Source of the DNA: Chloroflexota bacterium
Lineage (GTDB): Bacteria > Chloroflexota > Anaerolineae > Anaerolineales > Villigracilaceae
Assembly: GCA_016191845.1 (NCBI GenBank)
Contig: JACPVF010000013.1
Span: 62,001 to 126,000 of the forward strand
Direction: 5' to 3'
Length of the DNA: 64,000 bases
In this document: positions 35,871-43,566 of the stretch, in pieces
Layout: each line of letters begins with the position of its first letter
Position numbering within the stretch: position 1 is the stretch's first letter
The notes under the pieces: model-generated
Seen by the model: only the letters and a program-made list of their open reading frames with translations
Databases searched by the model: none
What the model was told of the DNA's origin: nothing
Made by a program: the position numbers and the translations under genes

Positions 35871-36713
35871 ATGAGCATTCCTTTCATTGATCACGGCGGC
35901 ACGGGACAGCCGCTCCATTTTCTGCACGCCAACGGCTATCCACCTGCCTGCTACCAACCGCTGTTTGACCTGCTGCGCAGTCAATATCACGTCTTCGGCA
36001 TGACTCTGCGCCCGTTGTGGCCCGACTCCAAACTCGAGGAGTTGCGCGATTGGAATCCGCTCTCGGATGACCTGTTGCAATTCCTTGACGAGCAGAAAAC
36101 AGGTCCGCTGATCGGCATGGGACATTCCATCGGAGCCATCGTCACGCTCCGAGCAGCGCTGCAACAACCTGAACGTTTCCGCGCATTGATCCTGCTGGAC
36201 CCTGTGCTGTTCCTGCCGTCTTTCATCCGCACATGGAATGTGGCGCGGATGCTTGGCATAGGGCATCGCGTCCATCCGTTGATCCCAGGTGCGCTCAAGC
36301 GCCGCCGCACCTTCGACGATCTCGACACGGTCTTTCGCGGATACCGCAGGCGCGAGATCTTCCGCTACCTCACCGACGAGAATCTGCGCACCTTCATCGC
36401 AGGCATGGTCAAGCCCAAAGCGGAAGGTGGCTACAAGTTGGCCTACTCGCCCGAATGGGAATCGCACATCTACTATACGGGCGTCTGGCGCGACATGGAA
36501 CTCTGGCGCGGCCTGTCCAATCTGAAGGTGCCGACCCTCATCATCCGTGGCGCGGAAACGGACACCTTCCTCGAAGCGGCAGGCAGGCTCGTGAAACGGA
36601 AACAGCCCAAGGTCCAGGTGGTGACGATTCCACAGTCCACTCACCTCGTGCCGCTCGAACGTCCACAAGAAGTCTTCGACATTATGCAATCCTTCCTGAA
36701 GGAGATCCAATGA
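35871..36713 (+). CDS. Alpha/beta-hydrolase
   Basis: A 280-residue alpha/beta-hydrolase. The oxyanion strand LHFLHANGYPPACY is followed by the nucleophile elbow GMGHSIGAI with Ser, the acid in IIRGAETDTFLE and the His in STHLVPLERP. It sits between the two CoA-transferase subunit genes and its stop overlaps the beta-subunit start by four bases, so it is probably part of the same pathway and may act on a thioester or ester intermediate. Substrate unknown. Confidence 0.85.
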   Translation: MSIPFIDHGGTGQPLHFLHANGYPPACYQPLFDLLRSQYHVFGMTLRPLWPDSKLEELRDWNPLSDDLLQFLDEQKTGPLIGMGHSIGAIVTLRAALQQPERFRALILLDPVLFLPSFIRTWNVARMLGIGHRVHPLIPGALKRRRTFDDLDTVFRGYRRREIFRYLTDENLRTFIAGMVKPKAEGGYKLAYSPEWESHIYYTGVWRDMELWRGLSNLKVPTLIIRGAETDTFLEAAGRLVKRKQPKVQVVTIPQSTHLVPLERPQEVFDIMQSFLKEIQ

Positions 36714-37486
36714 CTGAACTAACCTATTCCTCGGCCGAACTGATGATTATCCACGCGGCGCGCCTGCTGCGCGATGGCGACGTGGTTTTTGTCGGCGTCG
36801 GCCAGCCCAACCTGGCTTGCAACCTCGCCAAGCGCACGCACGCCCCCAACCTGGTGATGATCTACGAGGCGGGTGTCATCGGCGCGGAACCCGCCCGCCT
36901 GCCCCTCTCCATCGGCGACCCAACCCTGGTGAGCGGCTCGCTCTCAGTGGTCAGCATGTACGATATTTTCGCCAACTACCTGCAACGCGGCAACGTGGAT
37001 GTGGGCTTCATGGGCGGGGCTCAGATCGACAAATATGGCAACATCAACGCCACCGTCATCGGTGACTACGCGCATCCCAAGGTGCGCCTGCCAGGCTCAG
37101 GTGGCTCGCAGGAGATCGCGGCCTGGGCCAATCGCTGCTACATCATGACCCCGCACCAGAAGCGCCGCTTCCCCGAAAAAGTGGACTTCCTCACCTCGGC
37201 AGGCTTCCTCTCAGGACGCGCAGCACGCGAAGCCACAGGCGCGCGCGGAGGTGGGATGCTGGCTGTCGTCACCGACATCGGCATGTTGGAGCCCGACGAG
37301 AACGGCGAGATGATCCTGACCGCCCTGCACGCGGGCAAGACCGTCGAGGATGCCAGAGCCAACACAGGCTGGGACCTGAAGACGGCTCCCGTCATTCGGA
37401 CAACGGATCCCGTCACCGAGAAGGAACTGCGCATCCTGCGCGAGGAACTCGACCCGAAGGGCATCTACCTCAAAGGCGCAGGATAG
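36710..37486 (+). CDS. Class I CoA-transferase, beta subunit
   Basis: A 258-residue beta subunit, partner of the alpha subunit at 34951. The ATG at 36710 overlaps the hydrolase stop; longer in-frame starts upstream fall inside the hydrolase gene and are rejected. Family motifs are LVMIYEAGVIGAEP, in which the Glu is a candidate for the catalytic residue, MGGAQIDKYGNIN and LPGSGGSQEIA. The subunit is of the GctB/IpdB type. Confidence 0.87.
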   Translation: MTELTYSSAELMIIHAARLLRDGDVVFVGVGQPNLACNLAKRTHAPNLVMIYEAGVIGAEPARLPLSIGDPTLVSGSLSVVSMYDIFANYLQRGNVDVGFMGGAQIDKYGNINATVIGDYAHPKVRLPGSGGSQEIAAWANRCYIMTPHQKRRFPEKVDFLTSAGFLSGRAAREATGARGGGMLAVVTDIGMLEPDENGEMILTALHAGKTVEDARANTGWDLKTAPVIRTTDPVTEKELRILREELDPKGIYLKGAG

Positions 37487-37543
37487 GTACAAAAGTACAG
37501 TTTTCCAACCTGTGGTGATCGGATACAATAAGCCAAGATCAAG

Positions 37544-38467
37544 ATGTGGTACTTCTTTCCTCAGGCCGATGAACTGCCAAAGAGCGACTCTGCGCTGCGC
37601 GCCGAGATGTCTTTTCGCGACGAGAAGATCAGCGGCCTGATCGAGAAGCGCACAGACAGTCAGGGGGCGGTGATGCTTTTTGCGGGCGGCTCGCCTGCAG
37701 GTGCATACACACTTGCGGAGAATTCCAGCCAGCCTATTTCTTTTGCAGAGTTCTCGATCCTGCCCGCCGCTGAGTATCGCGCCATCCGTCTGCCAAACCG
37801 TGCCTTGCGCCTGCTATGGCTCTCCCTGGAGTCCAAGGTCCAAAATGTAACCACCTTGCAGTTGGAGGAGGTTTGGAAGGGACAGGCCAAGGCGTGGAAG
37901 GACTCGAAGTGGAGCGGCCTGGTCGAGGTCCGCTCGGAGGCTTATCACGGCTTTCTCCAATTCTGGGATGGCAGCATCGAGTCATCCGATGTGTTTTTCT
38001 CGGGTGTGCAGGTTGAGCCCAACCTTGTCCTGCCGCACGAATATCGCAATACGCCGCGCACCATCGTTACATTCGACGTTCAACCGTCGGCGCAAGCCTA
38101 CCAGTGCAGCCTGCTCCAGCACAGTGCGGCGGATTGGACGACCCGTGCCTTGTATCGTTACAAGGAGTTGGTCGGGCAAAAACTCCTCCAATCACTGGAG
38201 CGCGAAATCAACCGTCTGGCCCAACCATGGGGGTGGGAAATCCGGGCTGAGAACGGCATGCTGACTGACACGCACTTCTTCCTCCATGCCGACTTTGCTG
38301 CTCACGCCTATCGCGCCATCTTGATGAATGCGGGGGCACAGATGAATTTCGTTATTGGTAACAACCTGACTCAAAAATTATTGGCCGACACATTTTCGGG
38401 TGTCCCATCCAACGAAAGCGTTCTGCTTCAGACTTATCGCCTCATCCCCGCCGCCTTTTCGGAATAA
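37544..38467 (+). CDS. Hypothetical soluble protein
   Basis: A 307-residue protein with no signal peptide or transmembrane helix; I do not recognise a family. It is composed of mixed alpha and beta segments, e.g. LRLLWLSLESKVQNVTTLQLEEVW and the C-terminal ADTFSGVPSNESVLLQTY. TACAAT lies upstream at about 37526. It precedes a membrane protein gene by 17 bases on the same strand. Confidence 0.65.
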   Translation: MWYFFPQADELPKSDSALRAEMSFRDEKISGLIEKRTDSQGAVMLFAGGSPAGAYTLAENSSQPISFAEFSILPAAEYRAIRLPNRALRLLWLSLESKVQNVTTLQLEEVWKGQAKAWKDSKWSGLVEVRSEAYHGFLQFWDGSIESSDVFFSGVQVEPNLVLPHEYRNTPRTIVTFDVQPSAQAYQCSLLQHSAADWTTRALYRYKELVGQKLLQSLEREINRLAQPWGWEIRAENGMLTDTHFFLHADFAAHAYRAILMNAGAQMNFVIGNNLTQKLLADTFSGVPSNESVLLQTYRLIPAAFSE

Positions 38468-38484
38468 GCCCGCCAGGAATGTAG

Positions 38485-39378
38485 ATGAACCGACCCACCC
38501 GCTTCCCCACCATAGAACCTAAAAAAGCCCTCTGGTTTATCGGGGTCTGCTCGATCCTGGCCGTGGCTGTGCTGATCTGGCTGTCGATAGCCCAACCCCT
38601 CTCCGCGGCCACCCTGGACTGGAATTACCTGGCCTCCTCCTCCCTGAATCTGTTGGCGTCTTTGGGCGCGGCCACGGCGGGCATCATGGTCATCCGTCAA
38701 TTTGGCAGGGACGAGAATCCCCACCGAGTCTGGCTGAGTTTCACCATCGGCCTATGGTGTTGGGTGGTCGGCCAGGCCATTGTCTTCGTACTCGACATCA
38801 CATCCAGTCCCTATCCAACGGGTCTTTCGGTCATCGATATCCTGTGGATTCTGGGCTATATCGCCCTTGGCCTGTCGCTGTATTACCAATTCGTCCTGCT
38901 CTACAGCATGAACGGCAAGAGACGAACCGCTTTCTACCTTTTGTTGGTAGCCGCAGCCTTTGGAGTAGCGGCCCTCCTGACCAACCTGGCTATCGGCGCG
39001 GGTCTGGGACAAGACTCACACTGGATCGTGGTCTTTGTCACCATGCTTTACCCCGTCTTTGACCTGGCGGAGGGTACCGCGGCGATTCGCCTATCCCTCC
39101 TCTTTGGGCGTGGCCAGTGGAGCCGTCCGTGGTGGGGTCTGATCCTGTTCGCCCTCGCAGACGGCATCGACACCTTCTTCTGGATGGGCGGGTATAACCT
39201 GCTTCCAGAGGCAGTGCAAAATCTGCTCAACCTGCTTTCCAGTATTTTCTCGTTCGGCGGCTATCTCGTGATCGGATTCACCCTGCTCATGAACTACTAC
39301 ATCCTGCGCTACGGCCACATCAGCGGATTGTTCCGCGCCACCCAGCCGCTCGCCCCGCCGCCACCTCCTAAATCCTAA
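38485..39378 (+). CDS. Hypothetical eight-helix membrane protein
   Basis: A 297-residue protein with about eight transmembrane helices spread across the chain and a proline-rich cytoplasmic tail (PLAPPPPPKS). The pattern of helices resembles integral membrane sensory input domains, but no output domain is attached. No family assignment. The strong terminator follows directly. Confidence 0.65.
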   Translation: MNRPTRFPTIEPKKALWFIGVCSILAVAVLIWLSIAQPLSAATLDWNYLASSSLNLLASLGAATAGIMVIRQFGRDENPHRVWLSFTIGLWCWVVGQAIVFVLDITSSPYPTGLSVIDILWILGYIALGLSLYYQFVLLYSMNGKRRTAFYLLLVAAAFGVAALLTNLAIGAGLGQDSHWIVVFVTMLYPVFDLAEGTAAIRLSLLFGRGQWSRPWWGLILFALADGIDTFFWMGGYNLLPEAVQNLLNLLSSIFSFGGYLVIGFTLLMNYYILRYGHISGLFRATQPLAPPPPPKS

Positions 39379-39383
39379 CTCCC

Positions 39384-39409
39384 AACGGCTGCTGCACAGC
39401 CGTTTTTTT
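39384..39409 (+). terminator. Intrinsic terminator after 38485 gene
   Basis: The 8-bp stem 39384-39391 / 39397-39404 is followed by a run of seven T residues that begins within its last bases. Confidence 0.85.
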
Positions 39410-39472
39410 GCAACCGCGATGAAATATCAACGTACATCTGGATGAACAAACTTTGGAACGGAGGTTTATCCA

Positions 39473-39667
39473 ATGAACGCACAAAGAATAGCATTACGGC
39501 GGTCCCGTTCGGATCGTATGCTGGCGGGTGTCTGCGGCGGCCTGGGCGAGTTTTTCGGCATCAGCCCCGCCTGGTTCAGGCTCGCCTTCCTTATCGCGCT
39601 CATCCCTGGCGGCGTGCCTGGCATCGGGCTGTACATTCTGATGTGGCTGATCATCCCAACGCAATAG
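39473..39667 (+). CDS. PspC-domain membrane protein
   Basis: A 64-residue protein that is a complete PspC domain: LRRSRSDRMLAGVCGGLGEFF, a short loop, then a hydrophobic helix ending MWLIIPTQ. PspC proteins belong to the envelope-stress (phage-shock) response. CGGAGG lies 13 bases upstream of the ATG and serves as ribosome-binding site. Stand-alone PspC proteins are common in Chloroflexota. Confidence 0.88.
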   Translation: MNAQRIALRRSRSDRMLAGVCGGLGEFFGISPAWFRLAFLIALIPGGVPGIGLYILMWLIIPTQ

Positions 39668-39676
39668 ATAGCCACT

Positions 39677-39706
39677 AAGCCTGCTCCCAGGAGCAGGCTT
39701 CTTTGT
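39677..39706 (+). terminator. Intrinsic terminator after pspC-like gene
   Basis: The 10-bp stem 39677-39686 / 39691-39700 is followed by a short T-rich tail (TCTTTGT). Confidence 0.7.
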
Positions 39707-39740
39707 CTCAGAGGGTAAAACGAGCATGGCAATTCCAGCG

Positions 39741-39749
39741 TGATATAAT
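39741..39749 (+). promoter_or_regulatory. Extended -10 promoter, leaderless, for first SGNH paralogue
   Basis: TGATATAAT is an extended -10 box. Seven bases later comes the ATG at 39757. The same arrangement precedes the second paralogue. Confidence 0.65.
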
Positions 39750-39756
39750 CCGCGCA

Positions 39757-40770
39757 ATGAAGACGCTAAAAATCAGTTTGCCCTATGGGCGAATTTTTTT
39801 TCAGGCAAGCCTTGCCTTGCTTATTTTTTGCCTCATTTTGGAGTTTTTTGCCAGATCGCCAATTGTAACCAAGCTCTCGCTGCCTCAATCCTATGGGACC
39901 TCGCATCCGCATTTCGAGACGCAGTTCGCCCGATTGAAGGAACGGGCGGCCCAAGACAAAAAGATCGATTGCATTTTTATCGGGAATTCGCAGGTGCTCT
40001 ATGGCATTGATCCGTTCATCGTAGAGCAGGTTTACCAAGAAAAAACAGGGCATCAGATCCGCTGTCAAAACTTCGGGCTGGGCGGGCTGCCCCCCATGTC
40101 AGCAGCCTCCCTGGCGCGCGTCCTGATTCAGAACTTTCACCCTTCGGTTATTATCTTCGGCACGGGGCTTTGGGATTACTCCTCCTCTAATGCCACCTCG
40201 ACCAATGCCAGTCTGATGTCCTCCCCGTGGATGCAATATCAACTAGGTCATCCTTCGTTAGACGGATGGCTATATCAGAACTCCGTAGTCTATCGATATA
40301 TTTTTGGGCTGGATCGTGCGCTAAAAACAGGTGAGGATAAAAGCCAAAGCATCGATGCTGATGGTCACGCTACCTACTCGGGACAAACAGGACTGTCCAT
40401 TTATGAGCAACTCGAATACTTCGAGACCATCGCGAAACGTCCCGAACTAACCGAGCCTCAGGTCAACGGATTACGCGATGTAATTGCACTTAATTCTGGT
40501 GATCTCAAAATTATCATTATCGAAACGCCGTTCAATCCCATCTTCCTCGATTACAAGCGGAAAGGTCGCCTGCTTTATCCAGACTTCAAGAAAATGCTTG
40601 CCAACCAAACCGACCTGGCGGGCGTGGATTTATGGATGACGCAGGATAACATTCAGTTTCCTCAGGAAAACTGGTACGACCTTATCCATTTGAACAAGGA
40701 AGGCTCTGTATATTTCAGCTATCAATTAGGGGAATATCTTGCCACCACCCAGGCCTTTCAACAAAAATGA
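39757..40770 (+). CDS. Membrane-anchored SGNH-type protein, DltD-like role (paralogue 1)
   Basis: A 337-residue protein with one N-terminal helix (residues ~13-31) and an extracytoplasmic domain. It shows SGNH-hydrolase features: block I FIGNSQ with Ser78, FGLGGL as a later block, and the terminal Asp308/His311 in DLIHLN. The cluster downstream has an MBOAT, a carrier protein and an acyl-AMP ligase, the same set of parts as the dlt operon, where DltD is the membrane-anchored SGNH-type partner. The role in final acyl transfer is therefore inferred from context. Its paralogue follows at 40828 with these residues at identical positions. Confidence 0.7.
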   Translation: MKTLKISLPYGRIFFQASLALLIFCLILEFFARSPIVTKLSLPQSYGTSHPHFETQFARLKERAAQDKKIDCIFIGNSQVLYGIDPFIVEQVYQEKTGHQIRCQNFGLGGLPPMSAASLARVLIQNFHPSVIIFGTGLWDYSSSNATSTNASLMSSPWMQYQLGHPSLDGWLYQNSVVYRYIFGLDRALKTGEDKSQSIDADGHATYSGQTGLSIYEQLEYFETIAKRPELTEPQVNGLRDVIALNSGDLKIIIIETPFNPIFLDYKRKGRLLYPDFKKMLANQTDLAGVDLWMTQDNIQFPQENWYDLIHLNKEGSVYFSYQLGEYLATTQAFQQK

Positions 40771-40814
40771 TCCATACTAAACAGGGTTATAAAAGTCTTA
40801 AAAATTAGGCATGA

Positions 40815-40820
40815 TATAAT
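40815..40820 (+). promoter_or_regulatory. Extended -10 promoter, leaderless, for second SGNH paralogue
   Basis: TGATATAAT (40812-40820) precedes the ATG at 40828 by seven bases, exactly as for the first paralogue. The two genes therefore can be transcribed separately. Confidence 0.65.
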
Positions 40821-40827
40821 CGGCGCG

Positions 40828-41850
40828 ATGAAGACCCTGAGGATCACATTGCCGATCGGCCGAACCTTCTTTCAGGCTGCCTTATCATTGCTTGTTTTTT
40901 GTGCAGCTCTCGAACTTTTTGCGCAGACTCCTGTTTCGAAATTCCTATTCCCCCGCGTTTCCTACGGCTCCTCGCACCCGCACTTTGAAATCCAGTTGTC
41001 CCGCCTCAGGGATCGATATGCAAAAGAAGGCAAGATCGACTGCATCTTCATCGGGAACTCCCAAGTCTTGTACGGAATTGACCCATCCATTGTTGAGCAG
41101 GTTTACCAAGAGAAAACTGGTCGATCCATACGATGCCAGAACTTTGGGCTGGGCGGTTTAACCCCGCTCACATCTGGCCCGCTCTCAAAAATGCTCATCA
41201 GAAATTTTCATCCTTCACTTATCGTTTTTGAGACGGGCGTGCTGGATTACTCGCCTTCCAGCATGGAAGGGACAGATGAAAGTATCATGTCCTCCCCCTG
41301 GATGAAATACCAGTTGGGTGATTTTTCTCTGGATGGTTGGCTGTACGAAAACTCATACGCATTTCGCATGGTGGCAGGTATTGACCGCACCTTGAAGTAC
41401 ATTGAAGAAAGTAACACGCACATCGAATGGAATGGGCACGCCGAGTTAAGCGGCCAGACCAGCACCTCCATTGAGGATCAGGTAAAATTCTTCGAAACCG
41501 CCCTCAACACACTGGAAATAACAGACCGCCAGGTGGGCGGCCTGGAAAGTTTATTGTCCCTCAATTCGTCCGAAGTCCAGGTTGTCATCATTGAAACACC
41601 CACTCATCCCACTTTTTACCAGATCAAACGCAGGGTTCGCAATCTATATCCAACTTTTGAGAGTATGCTGATATCCAAGACCAGTCAGGCTGGTGCCGAC
41701 CTATGGTTGACTCGTGCCGAGATCGAGTTCCCCGTCGAGGAGTGGCATGACTTAGCTCATTTGAACGAGGAGGGGGCGGCCAATTTTAGTCGGCAGATTG
41801 GCTACTTCCTTTCCAACGTATACATGCCTCGTCAATCCAATAATCCATAA
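40828..41850 (+). CDS. Membrane-anchored SGNH-type protein, DltD-like role (paralogue 2)
   Basis: A 340-residue tandem paralogue of the preceding protein, with the same N-terminal anchor and the same catalytic positions (Ser78 in FIGNSQ, Asp308 and His311 in DLAHLN). Long identical stretches such as IVEQVYQEKTG show recent common origin, while the middle of the chain diverges. Two copies could give different acceptor specificity or a heterodimer. The MBOAT gene follows 16 bases later. Start chosen at the ATG seven bases after the promoter box. Confidence 0.7.
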   Translation: MKTLRITLPIGRTFFQAALSLLVFCAALELFAQTPVSKFLFPRVSYGSSHPHFEIQLSRLRDRYAKEGKIDCIFIGNSQVLYGIDPSIVEQVYQEKTGRSIRCQNFGLGGLTPLTSGPLSKMLIRNFHPSLIVFETGVLDYSPSSMEGTDESIMSSPWMKYQLGDFSLDGWLYENSYAFRMVAGIDRTLKYIEESNTHIEWNGHAELSGQTSTSIEDQVKFFETALNTLEITDRQVGGLESLLSLNSSEVQVVIIETPTHPTFYQIKRRVRNLYPTFESMLISKTSQAGADLWLTRAEIEFPVEEWHDLAHLNEEGAANFSRQIGYFLSNVYMPRQSNNP

Positions 41851-41866
41851 TCTACCAAGACTTATC

Positions 41867-43309
41867 ATGGTCCAATTCTTTTCTAGTCTCTCCATTACCA
41901 GCACTGGCTTTTTTGTTTTCGCCCTGATCATCTTTGGGATTTATTATCTGGTCCCCAAGAAGGCACAAAATCTGGTGCTCTTGCTCGCTTCTTATGTATT
42001 TTGCGTTACATGGGCCTGGGATTTTGCTGCTGTCTTGATTGGCTTTTCAGTGGTCAACTACTTCTTTGCACTGAAAATCTCTGCGGCAATAGATAAATCT
42101 AGATTGCGCTGGCTTTGGGTCGGGATCGTGCTCAACGTGGGTGTCTTGCTCTTTTACAAATATTTTGATCAGACGCAATATTTTTTGTTCAAAGCCCTAT
42201 TTCGCCTTGGCTTGATTCCAGCCCAGATGGAACTCCGCATCCTCCAGCCGATCGGCATCTCCTTCTATGTTTTGCAGGCGATCTCCTATCTTGTGGACGT
42301 GCATCGACGCCAGATCCCCGCGAATCGCAACCTGTTGGAGGTCTCACTCTATCTTTCTTATTTCCCGAAACTGATGGCAGGGCCGATCGAGCGGGCGCAG
42401 AATTTCTTCGATCAGCTACACGCCAACCGCGTGGTGGACAACCAGCAAGTCACAGATAGCCTGCTGCGCATCTTCGTGGGGCTCTGCCGCAAAATCCTGA
42501 TTGCCGACACTATCGCGCAGTTACTTCCGTCCGGCCTCTTTGCCAACCCCTTGGTCTTCTCCTTCTCCGACCTTATCTTTTGGTGGTTCGTCTCGGGCAT
42601 CATGATTTACAATGACTTTGCGGGTTATACAGGTATTGCCCGCGGTATAAGCGGTCTGTTTGGCATCCAGCTTTCGCCCAACTTTGAACAACCATTTTTC
42701 TCCACAGGCTTCCTCGATTTCTGGAATCGCTGGCACATGTCTCTTTCCAACTGGCTGAGGGATTATGTCTATCTACCCGTCAGCCGCGCAATGCTGAGGC
42801 GTAACCCGAGCGGACGATACCTCCCCAATCTGATCATCCCGCCATTGGTCACAATGATCGTCAGCGGAATCTGGCATGGCGCAACGTTGCACTTCATCCT
42901 GTGGGGCTTCATGAATGGTTTACTCCAGGCCTGGGAACGCGTGGACAAAGCCTTCCGAAAATCCGCCCCACCGCCTGTCAGCCGCTGGGCGGTAGTGGGA
43001 ACGATTCTGGTACTATTATTAATCAACGCCCCATTCCGCCTGGACATTCCACAGACGTTTGCTTTCTGGACGGGTATTTTCCGCTGGGGGCCTTTCCAGA
43101 CTTTTACAGCGGCCTCCACCCTTAAGCCGTTGTTTGCAGTTGCATTGTCCTTCTACCTCGACTGGAAACATCTCGCCACGCGGGATGAGTTGGGCCTGCT
43201 CCGTCTTCCCAAACGCACGCAGATCTTCCTGCTGGCTGCAGGCATGTTCCTGCTCTTCCTGGCAACCCGCCAACAAATCGCTGCACCTTTCATTTATCAG
43301 GAGTTCTAA
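41867..43309 (+). CDS. MBOAT-family membrane-bound O-acyltransferase
   Basis: A 480-residue polytopic membrane protein of the MBOAT/DltB/AlgI family, which transfers acyl groups across or at the membrane. The signature FWNRWHMSLSNWLRDY is complete and the catalytic His is His337 in SGIWHGATLHFILWG. About eleven helices are expected. Start set at 41867 because the upstream in-frame ATG falls within the previous gene. It is immediately followed by the carrier-protein gene. Confidence 0.88.
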   Translation: MVQFFSSLSITSTGFFVFALIIFGIYYLVPKKAQNLVLLLASYVFCVTWAWDFAAVLIGFSVVNYFFALKISAAIDKSRLRWLWVGIVLNVGVLLFYKYFDQTQYFLFKALFRLGLIPAQMELRILQPIGISFYVLQAISYLVDVHRRQIPANRNLLEVSLYLSYFPKLMAGPIERAQNFFDQLHANRVVDNQQVTDSLLRIFVGLCRKILIADTIAQLLPSGLFANPLVFSFSDLIFWWFVSGIMIYNDFAGYTGIARGISGLFGIQLSPNFEQPFFSTGFLDFWNRWHMSLSNWLRDYVYLPVSRAMLRRNPSGRYLPNLIIPPLVTMIVSGIWHGATLHFILWGFMNGLLQAWERVDKAFRKSAPPPVSRWAVVGTILVLLLINAPFRLDIPQTFAFWTGIFRWGPFQTFTAASTLKPLFAVALSFYLDWKHLATRDELGLLRLPKRTQIFLLAAGMFLLFLATRQQIAAPFIYQEF

Positions 43310-43311
43310 AA

Positions 43312-43566
43312 ATGGACCAAAACGAAATCAAAGCCAAATTAAGGCAGTTCATCTGCAAGGAAATTCTCAACAACGCCGATTATCCTCTCAAGGACGACGA
43401 AGCACTCATCACCAGTGGATTAATGGATTCCTTCTCTCTTGCGCAGGTGGGTGTGTTTGCCGAACTTGAATTCAACGTGTACATCCCAGATCCCGAACTC
43501 ACTGTGGATCGCATGAATACCTTGAATGATATGGCTTTCCGCATCGCGGAGAAAATGTCCGCATGA
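43312..43566 (+). CDS. Acyl/D-alanyl carrier protein
   Basis: An 84-residue carrier protein. The phosphopantetheine site is Ser40 in SGLMDSFSLAQ, the pattern shared by DltC-type carriers. It starts two bases after the MBOAT stop and overlaps the acyl-AMP ligase start by four bases. This places it between the enzyme that would load it and the transferase that would use it. A phosphopantetheinyl transferase must be supplied from elsewhere. Confidence 0.88.
   Translation: MDQNEIKAKLRQFICKEILNNADYPLKDDEALITSGLMDSFSLAQVGVFAELEFNVYIPDPELTVDRMNTLNDMAFRIAEKMSA

Noticed and set aside
36233-36709. Longer CoA-transferase beta subunit starting inside the hydrolase gene
   Set aside because: The extra residues are basic and low-complexity and overlap a well-supported hydrolase; ATG 36710 gives the normal family length.
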